DNA of 15,003 bases from CAZXDS01 sp964639525 (GTDB lineage: Bacteria; Bacteroidota; Ignavibacteria; Ignavibacteriales; Melioribacteraceae). The position numbers and the translations under genes are program-made. Below are positions 1 through 8,772 of the stretch, piece after piece. The DNA lies in the NCBI GenBank assembly GCA_964639525.1, contig CAZXDS010000073.1, positions 1 through 15,003 of the forward strand, written 5' to 3'. A model generated the notes under the pieces. The model was not told the DNA's origin, did no database searches, and saw only the letters and a list, made by a program, of their open reading frames with translations. Position 1 is the first letter of the stretch; every line of letters starts with the position of its first letter.

Positions 1-78
1 GAATCATATTCATCTTATCCGAATATTGTTGAAAAATTTAAAATTATACACGATAAAATTATTCAATCTCAAAAATAA
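1..78 (+). CDS. 3' end of an unidentified upstream gene (partial)
   Basis: The frame starting at base 1 is open for 25 codons and ends with TAA at 76-78. It encodes a hydrophilic tail rich in Lys and Ile (it includes YPNIVEKFKIIHDK). Only five bases separate its stop from the ATG of the next gene, the same tight packing seen between the following genes, so it is probably the preceding member of the same operon. A second frame is also open across this stretch, so the choice rests on spacing and on the ordinary amino-acid make-up of the peptide. The family cannot be named from 25 residues. Confidence 0.5.
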   Translation, partial: ESYSSYPNIVEKFKIIHDKIIQSQK

Positions 79-83
79 TTTTA

Positions 84-3000
84 ATGAATAACTCCGTCGA
101 AATATCTAATAATATGAATGCACTTTTATTGCAGAAAAAATTTTACGAACTGCAGATTTTAATGATGAGTAAATTTGCAGCTAACGAACAGTTTGAAGAA
201 ATAGAAACTGTTTTAACTGTAATGCTTGAACGCGGTTTCTCCGAAAAAGTTATTGCTGTTATTCAACAGTTGTTGCACATTCGGGAGGAATTTAAACTAT
301 TACTAATTTTGGGAAAAGCAGAAAGCTTAAACGGGAATTACGATGCCGCTATTGAAGTGTACTCAAAAGCAAACTCAATAAAACAAAATTCGGTAGAAGT
401 AATTTTCAGTCTTGGAGTGATTTCTCAAAAAAACGGGAATAATGAAGAAGCAATCAAATACTTTAAAAAAGTAATTGAGATTAAAAGTGATTTGCCGGAA
501 GCATTTTATAATCTCGGAAATATTTGCCGATTATCAAATAAGTATGAAGAAGCGGAAGCGTATTATAAAAAATGTTTGAAATTATCTTCTCAAAATGCAG
601 ACTGCCTTTATAACATTGGTGTTGTAAGCGAGAAGCAATTTAAGTACAAAGAAGCTTTGGAATATTACAACAAGGCAATAGCCTTAAATCCGAATTTCGT
701 TGATGCTCATTGGAACAAAGCTTTACTGCTTTTGCTGTTTGGCAGTTACAAAGAAGGGTGGCGGGAATACGAATGGCGACTCCGAATGAAAAAGCACCGG
801 CGAAATGAATTAAATTTTCAATATTGGAATGGCGAGAATCTAAACGGTAAGAAATTATTGGTTTATGATGAACAGGGCTTTGGAGATACATTTCATTTTA
901 TGAGATTTGTTTCTTTACTTAAAAGGAAATATTCCGTTGCGGTAAGCTTTGAATGTAAAAAAGAAATTTATCCTTTATTCAAAAATGATATAAATTTTAG
1001 CAATCATTATATCAGAGAAGAGAAAAAGTATTTGAATGATGAATTTGATTTTAAAGTGTCGTTATTAAGTTTACCTTCCCTGTTAAATATTAACGAAGAT
1101 GATATGTGCGTTGCAGAGTCGTACATTGAGGTTGATGCTCAAAATTTTTCGGTTAAGCTTAAAGGTACAAATAAAATAAAGCTTGGTTTTGTTTGGAGTG
1201 GAAATACCGAGCATCAAAATGATGAATTTCGTTCGATTCAAATTGAACAATTATTACAGGTATTTGAATCTCAAAAAATGCAGCTTTACAGTTTGCAGAA
1301 AAGGGATAAAACTGACGATAAAATTGACAGATTATTTGAACTCAATAATGTAATAGACTTAAATAATAGAATTAAAGATTTTCATGATACGGCAGAAATA
1401 ATTTCTCAATTAGATTTAGTGGTTACCGTTGATACTTCGGTTGCACATCTTGCCGGTGCAATGATGAAACCTGTTTGGATTTTACTTCCGGCTAATCCGG
1501 ATTGGCGGTGGGGGTTAAACGGTGAAACGACTTTTTGGTACTCAACGGCAAAATTATTCAGACAAAATTATCTTGGTGACTGGAACGAAGTATTCAATGT
1601 TATTAAAAAAGAATTAATAAATTTTGAGTCTGAAGATAAAAAAACAGATTATGTACAAATGGTTGAAAAGGCTGTCAAATTATTCAATAATTCCGGATTT
1701 AATGAAGCAGCAGAAATTTTTGAGAATATTGTTAAAAATTATGGAAGCGAAAAAATAGTTCTAAATAATCTTGCAATGTGCTACCAAAAGACGGGATTGT
1801 TTAATAAAGCTGTCAAGAAGTGTAACGAATCAATAAAGCTTTATGCCGACTATTTGCCTGCTTACAGCACTCTCGCAATAAATTATTTTTACCTTGGACA
1901 GAAAGATAAAGCGGTCAGGATATTAATATTAGCTTTGAATAAAAATCCTAAAGACAGAGATATTCTTTTTAATCTTGCCAATATTTATCATAGAACAGAA
2001 GAACCGGAACTCGCTGAAAAATATTACGAACAGTTATATATGCTGGGAAAACAATCGGTCGAGCTGATTTACAATTATGCGCTGTTGCTTATCGAAAAAA
2101 ATAATTATGAAAAAGCTAAAAGCATTTTAGATAAGGGTGAAATAGAATATCCCGAAGAGCCGCAGCTTCTTTTTTTAACGGGAAACATTGAAAAGCATTT
2201 TGAAAGATTTAAAAATGCAGAGCTAATTTATTCAAAGGTGATTGAATTAAGTCCCGATTATATTGATGCATATTTGAATCTTGCAAATACATTTTATTTG
2301 ATGCGTGATTTAAATAGTGCTTTCGAAATATATTCCTTGCTGAAGAGTAAGAACATTGATGACGCAAGAATTGATTACAGTCTCGGCGTTTTATCATTAG
2401 AGAAAAACAAGTATGAAATTGCCGAAGGATATTTTAGAGAAGCGATTGCTAAAAATACCGACAATCCTGATTTTCACGTTGCACTGGCAGAAATTCTATT
2501 TTCAATAGGGGATTATAAAACCGGGTGGGAAGAATTTGATTGGCGGTATAAGAGAAAAGAATTTCAAAATAAAAAAATTATTCTGCCGAATAAATTAAGT
2601 GATTTGGCAGAAAAAAATATTTTAATATATGAAGAACAGGGAATCGGTGATACTTTTCAGTTCATTAGATTTGCAAAAAAAATAAAAACTAAAAACAATA
2701 AAATTACTTTTGCAGCGAGAAAAGATGTCCAAAAATTAATTGAAGAGCTTGAATATATTGACGCTGTTGTTGACAGAGATTTTGTTTCCGATAAATTCGA
2801 TTATATGTTTCCGCTTGTATCACTTGGAAAATTCTTTGTCAGTGATATAAGAAATATTGGACGAACTAAAAAATATATTAATATAAATAATATCAATTTG
2901 CGAAATATTAGAAAAACAAATAATATCAATATCGGCATTTGCTGGCGAGGAAACAGTTTTCCTGTTCATAACAGAAAACGACACACTGAACTTGCAGATT

Positions 3001-3383
3001 TTGTGAAGTTATTTGATATAGATTCAACCGCGTTTTTCTGTCTGCAAAAAGATATTACTATAGATGAAAAAAATGTATTGCGGAACTTTGATAATGTAAC
3101 TGATTTATCTTCACAATTAAAGGACTTTAATGATACAGCGGCATTCTGTTCTCAAATGGATTTGATTATTTCCGTTGATACTGCGGTTCTTCATCTTACG
3201 GCGGCAATGGGAAAAACCGCTTGGGCTTTGCTTACTTTCAGTCCTGATTGGCGATGGCAAATAAAGTCCGATAAATCTCCGTGGTATCCGACAATGAAAT
3301 TATTCAGGCAAAAAATTATTTTTGAGTGGGATAATGTTTTCGACAATATAAAAGAAGAATTAAAAAATTATACACTATTTTAA
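84..3383 (+). CDS. Two-module TPR-glycosyltransferase (TPR-GT-TPR-GT), candidate flagellin glycosyltransferase
   Basis: This 1099-residue protein is two TPR-glycosyltransferase units in tandem. TPR helices cover about residues 60-225, with repeats such as YNLGNICRLSNKYEEAEAYY. The junction EGWREYEWR leads to a first GT-B domain (about 235-520) with DEQGFGDT (262-269), WSGN, DTSVAHLAGAM (His455), PDWRW and a LFRQ end. A longer array of about eight TPRs (535-805) then leads through GWEEFDWR to a second GT domain (820-1095) with EEQGIGDT (850-857), WRGN, DTAVLHLTAAM (His1037), PDWRW and WYPTMKLFRQ. The domains resemble GT9/heptosyltransferase-like C-termini of TPR-GT proteins; in the GT9 fold the late Asp-Thr-x-x-x-His-Leu segment contacts the nucleotide-sugar. 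All key motifs are present, so both domains look catalytic. There is no signal peptide or membrane segment, so it is probably cytoplasmic. No SD is visible; translation may be coupled to the gene upstream. Sugar donor and acceptor are unknown; flagellin is an inference from location. Confidence 0.85.
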   Translation: MNNSVEISNNMNALLLQKKFYELQILMMSKFAANEQFEEIETVLTVMLERGFSEKVIAVIQQLLHIREEFKLLLILGKAESLNGNYDAAIEVYSKANSIKQNSVEVIFSLGVISQKNGNNEEAIKYFKKVIEIKSDLPEAFYNLGNICRLSNKYEEAEAYYKKCLKLSSQNADCLYNIGVVSEKQFKYKEALEYYNKAIALNPNFVDAHWNKALLLLLFGSYKEGWREYEWRLRMKKHRRNELNFQYWNGENLNGKKLLVYDEQGFGDTFHFMRFVSLLKRKYSVAVSFECKKEIYPLFKNDINFSNHYIREEKKYLNDEFDFKVSLLSLPSLLNINEDDMCVAESYIEVDAQNFSVKLKGTNKIKLGFVWSGNTEHQNDEFRSIQIEQLLQVFESQKMQLYSLQKRDKTDDKIDRLFELNNVIDLNNRIKDFHDTAEIISQLDLVVTVDTSVAHLAGAMMKPVWILLPANPDWRWGLNGETTFWYSTAKLFRQNYLGDWNEVFNVIKKELINFESEDKKTDYVQMVEKAVKLFNNSGFNEAAEIFENIVKNYGSEKIVLNNLAMCYQKTGLFNKAVKKCNESIKLYADYLPAYSTLAINYFYLGQKDKAVRILILALNKNPKDRDILFNLANIYHRTEEPELAEKYYEQLYMLGKQSVELIYNYALLLIEKNNYEKAKSILDKGEIEYPEEPQLLFLTGNIEKHFERFKNAELIYSKVIELSPDYIDAYLNLANTFYLMRDLNSAFEIYSLLKSKNIDDARIDYSLGVLSLEKNKYEIAEGYFREAIAKNTDNPDFHVALAEILFSIGDYKTGWEEFDWRYKRKEFQNKKIILPNKLSDLAEKNILIYEEQGIGDTFQFIRFAKKIKTKNNKITFAARKDVQKLIEELEYIDAVVDRDFVSDKFDYMFPLVSLGKFFVSDIRNIGRTKKYININNINLRNIRKTNNINIGICWRGNSFPVHNRKRHTELADFVKLFDIDSTAFFCLQKDITIDEKNVLRNFDNVTDLSSQLKDFNDTAAFCSQMDLIISVDTAVLHLTAAMGKTAWALLTFSPDWRWQIKSDKSPWYPTMKLFRQKIIFEWDNVFDNIKEELKNYTLF

Positions 3384-5386
3384 TGAATATATCGGAAAAG
3401 ATTAAATACGGTGAAACACTTATCAGTAAAGGCGATTTGGATGACGCTGTAAAAGTGTTTAGGGAAATATTAGCTGAAGATAAATTAAACTATACAGTAT
3501 TAAATTATCTTGGAATTACATATTCGATGCTAAAAGAATATGATGCAGCGGCGGAAACTCTTCAAAAAGCAATTGACTCCAATTTTTCTAAACCAAATGC
3601 ATACTTAAACTTAGCAATTATTCTTTTCCAAAATGGGAAGGAAAAAGAATCGTTGGCTTATTACGAATCAGCCATTGAAAAAGATGGAGCAAATTCTACT
3701 GCATATTATAATTATGCTGTAGCCTTAAATGAACTCGGCAATTACGACAAGGCACAAATAAATTACGAAAAGGCAATTGAACAAAAAACGGATAATTATC
3801 AAGCCCGTTACAATTTAGGTTTGTTAAATTTACTTCAGGGCAATTATGAAAATGGTTGGAATGGTTATGAACTCAGGGATAAAGCCGGTACTGTAAAAAG
3901 AAGAATAATGCAGGGAGAAAGATGGACCGGAGAAATAATTAAAAATAAAACTCTGTACGTTTATCCGGATCAGGGGTTTGGAGATACTATTCAATTTGTT
4001 AGGTTTTTACCTGAGATTCAAAAAAGAGTTGGAACTCTAATATTTGAATGTCAACCGAGTTTGTTTTCATTGTTAAAAAACATTTCCGGTTTTGACGAAA
4101 TTGTTGAAATGAAAAAATTATTAGAACCTGTTAAAACTTATGATTATTATCTGCCGATTACGAGTATTGGTAAAATCTTAAAAATAAATGAGCAAAGTTT
4201 TGTTTGGAATAAATCATATATTTCGGCAAATATAAATGCTGAAAGTAATTGGTCACATTATTTTAAGCAGATTACTGAAAAAAAAATCGGTATTACATGG
4301 AGAAGTAATTCTAATTATAAAGAAGACGGGAAACGGGCAATTCCGTTAGAGAATTTGGAATGTCTTTTTTCAATTAGTGGAATTGAATATTTCAGTCTGC
4401 AAATGGAACCGACAGCAGATGAAATTGAAATATTAAGAAGAAATGAAATAAAAGATTTAAGTGAAGATATTAAAAATTTTAAGGATACTGCCGAAATAAT
4501 TGAACAATTGGATTTAATTATTTCAACTGATACTGCAGTACCGCATCTTGCCGGAGCAATGGACAAACAAGTTTGGCTGCTGCTTTCCAATCAACCTGAT
4601 TGGCGTTGGCAGTTAGAACGCAGTGATTCTTTCTGGTATCCAACAGTTGAATTATTTAGACAAGGTGAAACTGGAAACTGGAAAACTGTTATTGACGCAA
4701 TATTATCAAGACTAAGTAAAATGGTAGAAACGAACATCAAAGACAGATTAATTAAAGATATTTTTACACTTGAAGGAATGACAAGATTTACAGACTTTAT
4801 GAAGGAAATTAAAAAAGAGACTTATCCGGAAGCGCCCTTAGATTTTCATACTCAAATATCAGATAGGTTGATAGTTGAGCTATTGCAAAAAATTAATCTT
4901 TCTCAAAATAAAAGAATTTTAGATGTTGGGTGCGGACAAGGGTTGGCTTTGAAGAAGTTTACCGAATATGGATATAATCCGGTTGGTATTACATTAAATG
5001 ATACTGATTATAAAATATGTAAAAATCAGGGTTACGAAACTTATCTAATGGATCAATCATTTTTGCAATTTGAGAATGAAAAATTTGACTTAATTTGGGC
5101 AAGACATGTTTTGGAACATAGCATTTTCCCATATTATACATTACATGAATATAATCGTGTGTTGAAAAAAAATGCATGGCTTTATGTAGAAGTTCCGGCT
5201 GCAGGTTTTGATGCTGTTCATGAAAATAATCCCAATCATTACAGTGTGTTGACAAAAACAATGTGGAGTTCACTTTTTCTACGAAGTGGGTTTCGCAAAA
5301 TTAATAATATGGTTTTTAAACTTGAGTTAACTCAAGGCGGAAAAGATCAATACTGGATTTTTATTTTACAAAAAATGAACAATTAA
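3383..5386 (+). CDS. TPR-glycosyltransferase fused to a SAM-dependent methyltransferase
   Basis: This 667-residue protein has three parts. About four TPRs (1-150) end in the junction ENGWNGYELR. A GT-B domain (about 165-440) carries PDQGFGDT (195-202), WRSN in place of the usual WRGN, DTAVPHLAGAM (His388), PDWRW and WYPTVELFRQ. A class I methyltransferase domain (about 490-667) has the SAM-binding motif LDVGCGQG (513-520), the acidic/aromatic stretch FDLIWARHVLEH and the later LYVEVPA strand. A likely job is adding a sugar and then O-methylating it or a neighbouring sugar; O-methylated glycans are common on bacterial surface structures, but the substrate here is inferred only from context. 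The ATG overlaps the previous stop by one base (TAATG) and has no SD, which points to translational coupling. The next gene starts three bases after its stop. Both enzymatic parts look intact. Confidence 0.85.
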   Translation: MNISEKIKYGETLISKGDLDDAVKVFREILAEDKLNYTVLNYLGITYSMLKEYDAAAETLQKAIDSNFSKPNAYLNLAIILFQNGKEKESLAYYESAIEKDGANSTAYYNYAVALNELGNYDKAQINYEKAIEQKTDNYQARYNLGLLNLLQGNYENGWNGYELRDKAGTVKRRIMQGERWTGEIIKNKTLYVYPDQGFGDTIQFVRFLPEIQKRVGTLIFECQPSLFSLLKNISGFDEIVEMKKLLEPVKTYDYYLPITSIGKILKINEQSFVWNKSYISANINAESNWSHYFKQITEKKIGITWRSNSNYKEDGKRAIPLENLECLFSISGIEYFSLQMEPTADEIEILRRNEIKDLSEDIKNFKDTAEIIEQLDLIISTDTAVPHLAGAMDKQVWLLLSNQPDWRWQLERSDSFWYPTVELFRQGETGNWKTVIDAILSRLSKMVETNIKDRLIKDIFTLEGMTRFTDFMKEIKKETYPEAPLDFHTQISDRLIVELLQKINLSQNKRILDVGCGQGLALKKFTEYGYNPVGITLNDTDYKICKNQGYETYLMDQSFLQFENEKFDLIWARHVLEHSIFPYYTLHEYNRVLKKNAWLYVEVPAAGFDAVHENNPNHYSVLTKTMWSSLFLRSGFRKINNMVFKLELTQGGKDQYWIFILQKMNN

Positions 5387-5389
5387 AAA

Positions 5390-6466
5390 ATGAAAAACAA
5401 TCAACAAAAATTAACGTTAGCCTTATCCAAAGGAAAAAATTTCGGATGGGGTGTTTGTAGCCAATATCTTAGACAGGAAACTCCCAAGTTTTATAACAAT
5501 ATAGAAGTTTGGGATTATGAGAAAGACGGAAATTCAGTTTTGAAAATTGAAGGAAATGTATTTCACGCTTTGGCTGATTTGAATTTCAATACGATTTGTA
5601 AAATTTGGGGCGATAAAAATTACGGTTATACTTTTTTTGAAAATGAATTGAATAAGTTTTCTGTTGAAAATTCTAAAAAGTTCGTAAAAATTATCGGCGG
5701 CTCTTCGTGGAATAAAACGAAACTGTTGGAAAAGGGAATCAATAATTCCGATATGCTAATACAAGGCATTGATCCGGAACTTTTTTATCCAATTGAACAC
5801 AAGAAGGATGAGGACTTGTTTGTGATATTTTCCGGCGGGAAGTTTGAACTGCGAAAAGGACAGGATTTGCTCTTAAAAGCAATAAAAATATTGCATGAAA
5901 AATATGATGATATTGTTCTGATAAATGCTTGGTATAATATGTGGCCTCGTTCTATGGAATTATTTGCGAATTCACCGCACATTAAGTTTGAGCTAAAGGG
6001 GAATAATTGGACTGAATGGATGCAGCATATTTATGAAATTAACGGCATAAACTCGGAAAAAATTATTACTCTTGAGTTGACTGAGAATTCAAAACTACGA
6101 AATTTATATTCTCAAACGGATATTGGTGTTTTTCCTAATCGATGTGAAGGTGGTACAAACCTTGTATTGATGGAATATATGGCGTGCGGAAAACCGGTAA
6201 TTGCAACAAATGCTACAGGGCACACGGATATTTTAACAAATAGCAATGCGATATTATTAAATCAAAATAAACCTTTAAGGCTAATGAACAATAACCAAAT
6301 TTGGGCGGAATGGGTTGAACCTTCGTTGGACGAACTTATTGCACAAATTGAATTTGCTTACCATAATCGCAGTAGCATTAGGCAAACAGGAAAAATTGCA
6401 GGTGAGTACATGAAAAATTTTACTTGGGAAAAATCCGCACAAAATCTTGTGAAACTAATAGAATGA
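5390..6466 (+). CDS. GT4-family glycosyltransferase
   Basis: This 358-residue protein is a single-domain GT-B enzyme without TPRs. The C-terminal half shows family GT4 marks: FSGGKFELRKGQDLLLKA (from about 147), where Arg155-Lys156 sit where GT4 enzymes bind the donor diphosphate, and CEGGTNLVLMEYMACGKPVIA with Glu253 and Glu262. The spacing between these two Glu is eight residues rather than the classical seven. GT4 enzymes are retaining transferases using nucleotide-sugar donors. The N-terminal half (acceptor side) has FGWGVCSQYL near residue 20 and is not otherwise recognisable. No signal peptide or membrane helix is seen. The ATG lies three bases after the upstream stop and lacks an SD, so it is probably translated by coupling as the last gene of the left-hand operon. 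It ends 12 bases from the 3' end of the convergent gene. The sugar added cannot be told. Confidence 0.85.
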   Translation: MKNNQQKLTLALSKGKNFGWGVCSQYLRQETPKFYNNIEVWDYEKDGNSVLKIEGNVFHALADLNFNTICKIWGDKNYGYTFFENELNKFSVENSKKFVKIIGGSSWNKTKLLEKGINNSDMLIQGIDPELFYPIEHKKDEDLFVIFSGGKFELRKGQDLLLKAIKILHEKYDDIVLINAWYNMWPRSMELFANSPHIKFELKGNNWTEWMQHIYEINGINSEKIITLELTENSKLRNLYSQTDIGVFPNRCEGGTNLVLMEYMACGKPVIATNATGHTDILTNSNAILLNQNKPLRLMNNNQIWAEWVEPSLDELIAQIEFAYHNRSSIRQTGKIAGEYMKNFTWEKSAQNLVKLIE

Positions 6467-6478
6467 ATTTTTCTATCG

Positions 6479-8473
6479 TTATTCTAAATCAGTTAAATAT
6501 TTAATTGCAATTTCATTTTCCGGTTCAAGTTCCAACGCTTTTTTAAACATAAGTTTTGCATCTGCATTAGTTCCTTTGTTAATATTCAATATTCCTAAAT
6601 TTATATAAGGTGCGGTAAGGTAAGGATAAAATTTTTTTATACTATTAAAAACTTTTTCGGCTTGTTCAAAGTTTTTACTCTCAATTAAATTTTTACTTTC
6701 CTTTAGCCATAAATCGACCCAGTTACTAACTAATAACAGCGGATTATCTTTTGCAAGTTGTTGCCACTTTTTATGAAAAATAATTTTATTTCGCTCATGG
6801 ATTTCTGTAGCCGTCTCTTCTTTGTCATAAAATTTTATTTTGTCCATAGAATTAATACTGCCGCTCCAATGGTGAGCGTAGGCAGTAGTTGGGACAATAT
6901 AGCTTTTTAGTTTTGCTTTTTTTATCTGAAGCCCAATATCCCATTCTTCATAATAACAAGGTGTAAATTTATTCTCAAATTTTAAAATTCCATCGGAAAA
7001 ATATTTCGTTTTTACAGCGAATAAAAATCCGGAGACACCGTCCACTTCAATAATCTTATCAAAACTTCCCTTATCAAAATATTCAAAATCCTGTGCAAGT
7101 TCAAAATTAAAATAGGAACCTTGTGGTCCAACCATGGCAGCATTTGGTTGAGATATTATAGTTTTTTCTATCGCCGTAACAGTTGCCTTTTCAATATGAA
7201 CATCTGAATTAATAATAAACGTGATAGGAGTTCTGGAAATATTGAGTCCGATATTCCAAGCACGAGAAACACCTACGTTGTGTTTCATAATCGCATAATA
7301 ATCAATTCGTTTATCATCTTTCATTTGATTTGCTACTTCTTCGGAATTAAAAATAATTATAATTTCTCCGCCGATTTTTTCAAGATCGTCTAATAATGTT
7401 TTTATGTTGAACTCACTTGCCGGAGAATAATCAATAACAGGAATTACGAAACTGCGTTTTAATTTGTTAATTTTTTCAATAGGAACGGAAATATTTTTTA
7501 AGGAATTATTTCTTAACTGTTGTGCGGTAGATGTTTCTGCGTTTTTCCCCGACAATACATTTAACATTTCTTCTGTTCTATCTTCATATTTGTGAGCAGC
7601 TCGAATTATTTCCTGACCTCTTTTTGCAATTGCTTCTCTAAGTTCATCATTTTCCAAATAAAATTCGGCTGTATTAATAATAGTGTTGTCTTCATATACC
7701 GTTAGATCTTCACCGTCGATAAATAATTCATCTTGTCCGCTGTTTTTTGCAAAGTCAGTTAACAAACATGTTCCGGTTGACATTACTTCAAAAACACGCA
7801 TATTCAAGTCGTTACGAATTGCATTATTGAAAACAATTTTTGAACTGCTAAAAATTGCTGACATGTCTTTCCAAAATGAACGTTCAATATGAACAGACAG
7901 TTTTCTTTTTAGCATTGTCAATAATTTTGATCGCCGTTCATTACCATAAAAAGAACCGACAAATCCAATATCGTTTTTCTTGGTATCGCTAAATTTATCA
8001 TGAATTTCGGTATCGCATCCAAGCGGAAGCCAATGCACAGAATTAATTCCTGCATTTTTAAAATCATTCAAATATTCTCTTTGGGCAATAAAAACATGAT
8101 TGAAATTTTTAGCCCATTCTATGTGCTCTTCCAAATGCAGATGTGAATCAATGAAATAACATGCTGTTGGAATTGGCAAATATTTTATGTTCTCAGGAAA
8201 ATTTGTAGGAACTGATTCAATCCATATAAAATAATCAGGTTTTTTTATTTTCTCTGTTTTATTATACAAGTCAAGAATATCTGCTTTCCAATCTGCATGA
8301 ATATCTTGTGGAAGAATAGGAAGTTTCATATTTTGTAAATTCCAACTTTCTATTAACTCTTCAGGGAGTTTAGGACCAACAGTAATAACGTCATATTTTT
8401 TTCTAAGTGCCCGCTCAAAATAAACAGCGGTTGTTACAGGATATGAAACAAAGTTCAGCCAGATTTTTTCCAT
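6479..8473 (-). CDS. Bifunctional glycosyltransferase: CgeB-like GT + GT2 + C-terminal TPR
   Basis: This 664-residue protein, the only sizeable minus-strand gene, joins two unlike glycosyltransferases. Residues about 1-310 resemble the CgeB / glycosyl-transferase 1_2 group: FVGSFYGNERR near 171 and FNNAIRNDLNMRVFEVMSTG (215-234), the usual nucleotide-binding region of that family. After a polar linker rich in Asn, Ser and Thr, residues about 340-570 form a GT2 (GT-A) domain, starting at FVIPVIDYS, with NVGVSRAWNIGL, the DXD-like INSDV (Asp424), a VDGVSGFLFAVKT strand, CYYEEWDIGLQIKKA (Glu510/Asp512 region) and AHHWSGS. Residues about 580-664 carry roughly two TPR-like repeats, including PYINLGILNINKG. 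There is no membrane segment. A GGA six bases before the ATG (minus strand) can serve as SD. It probably adds two sugars in sequence to one acceptor. Its opposite orientation implies separate transcription from its neighbours. Confidence 0.85.
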   Translation of the reverse strand: MEKIWLNFVSYPVTTAVYFERALRKKYDVITVGPKLPEELIESWNLQNMKLPILPQDIHADWKADILDLYNKTEKIKKPDYFIWIESVPTNFPENIKYLPIPTACYFIDSHLHLEEHIEWAKNFNHVFIAQREYLNDFKNAGINSVHWLPLGCDTEIHDKFSDTKKNDIGFVGSFYGNERRSKLLTMLKRKLSVHIERSFWKDMSAIFSSSKIVFNNAIRNDLNMRVFEVMSTGTCLLTDFAKNSGQDELFIDGEDLTVYEDNTIINTAEFYLENDELREAIAKRGQEIIRAAHKYEDRTEEMLNVLSGKNAETSTAQQLRNNSLKNISVPIEKINKLKRSFVIPVIDYSPASEFNIKTLLDDLEKIGGEIIIIFNSEEVANQMKDDKRIDYYAIMKHNVGVSRAWNIGLNISRTPITFIINSDVHIEKATVTAIEKTIISQPNAAMVGPQGSYFNFELAQDFEYFDKGSFDKIIEVDGVSGFLFAVKTKYFSDGILKFENKFTPCYYEEWDIGLQIKKAKLKSYIVPTTAYAHHWSGSINSMDKIKFYDKEETATEIHERNKIIFHKKWQQLAKDNPLLLVSNWVDLWLKESKNLIESKNFEQAEKVFNSIKKFYPYLTAPYINLGILNINKGTNADAKLMFKKALELEPENEIAIKYLTDLE

Positions 8474-8512
8474 AAATTTTCCAAAATTAAATAAAAGTAA
8501 AAAGAATCAAAT

Positions 8513-8541
8513 TTGATACCAGTCTATTTCTAATAATTCAA
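8513..8541 (-). promoter_or_regulatory. Candidate sigma-70-type promoter for the minus-strand glycosyltransferase gene
   Basis: Read on the minus strand, TTGAAT (bases 8541-8536) and TATCAA (8518-8513) are separated by exactly 17 bases. Each hexamer matches four of six consensus bases. Transcription would start near base 8506, leaving a leader of about 33 bases before the ATG at 8473. In such AT-rich DNA weak matches arise easily, and this phylum may use a different promoter consensus, so it is only a candidate. Confidence 0.3.
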
Positions 8542-8700
8542 ACTTGAAGGGGTTCGTGTTTCCACAAAAGTGTGTAATATTAAACAGTTGGTTGATATAG
8601 CCTGCAAGCAAGCATTGTTTAATTGCTAAGTTATTTAAAAAACTACGTTTTATTAAACAAATCGCAATAATTTTTAACAAAAGTACTTTTTGAAAATTTT

Positions 8701-8715
8701 TGGCTTAATAATTGT
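8701..8715 (+). promoter_or_regulatory. Candidate sigma-54 (-24/-12) promoter for the triple TPR-GT gene and flagellin
   Basis: The sequence TGGC (8701-8704), seven bases, then TTGT (8712-8715) has the fixed spacing of a sigma-54 promoter (TGGC-N7-TTGC), with a T in place of the last C. The GG of the -24 element and the G of the -12 element are present with correct spacing. It would start transcription near 8727, about 46 bases before the ATG at 8773. Sigma-54 commonly drives flagellar genes, which suits a transcript that may run on into flagellin and fliS. The imperfect -12 element keeps confidence low, and no activator site was recognised. Confidence 0.33.
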
Positions 8716-8733
8716 CTTTACCATATCAATCAA

Positions 8734-8767
8734 TGGGATTATTCCCAAAATTTTAGGCAAAATTTGG
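8734..8767 (+). promoter_or_regulatory. Leader with two mutually exclusive hairpins ahead of the triple TPR-GT start
   Basis: Two hairpins share bases. The first pairs TGGGA (8734-8738) with TCCCA (8743-8747) over a four-base loop. The second pairs CCAAA (8745-8749) with TTTGG (8763-8767) and TTTT (8751-8754) with AAAA (8759-8762), with a one-base bulge and the loop AGGC. The bases CCA at 8745-8747 are used by both. The second hairpin would bury most of the GGA (8766-8768), the only SD-like element close to the ATG at 8773. The structure could tune translation, but both stems are short and AT-rich pairing is common here. Confidence 0.25.
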
Positions 8768-8772
8768 AATTA

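Noticed and set aside
6458..6476. Small inverted repeat ATAGAA/TTCTAT between the two convergent genes, a possible bidirectional terminator
   Set aside because: Only six pairs, four of them A:T, with no proper T-run on either side; likely chance in AT-rich DNA.
8615..8660. Inverted repeat TTGTTTAAT/ATTAAACAA in the divergent intergenic region
   Set aside because: Nine AT-rich pairs 28 bases apart are expected by chance here, and there is no link to a start or stop.
8764..8772. TTG at 8764 as the start of the triple TPR-GT gene
   Set aside because: It is possible, with AGG six bases upstream, but the in-frame ATG at 8773 has its own GGA and is the more usual codon; the difference is three residues.
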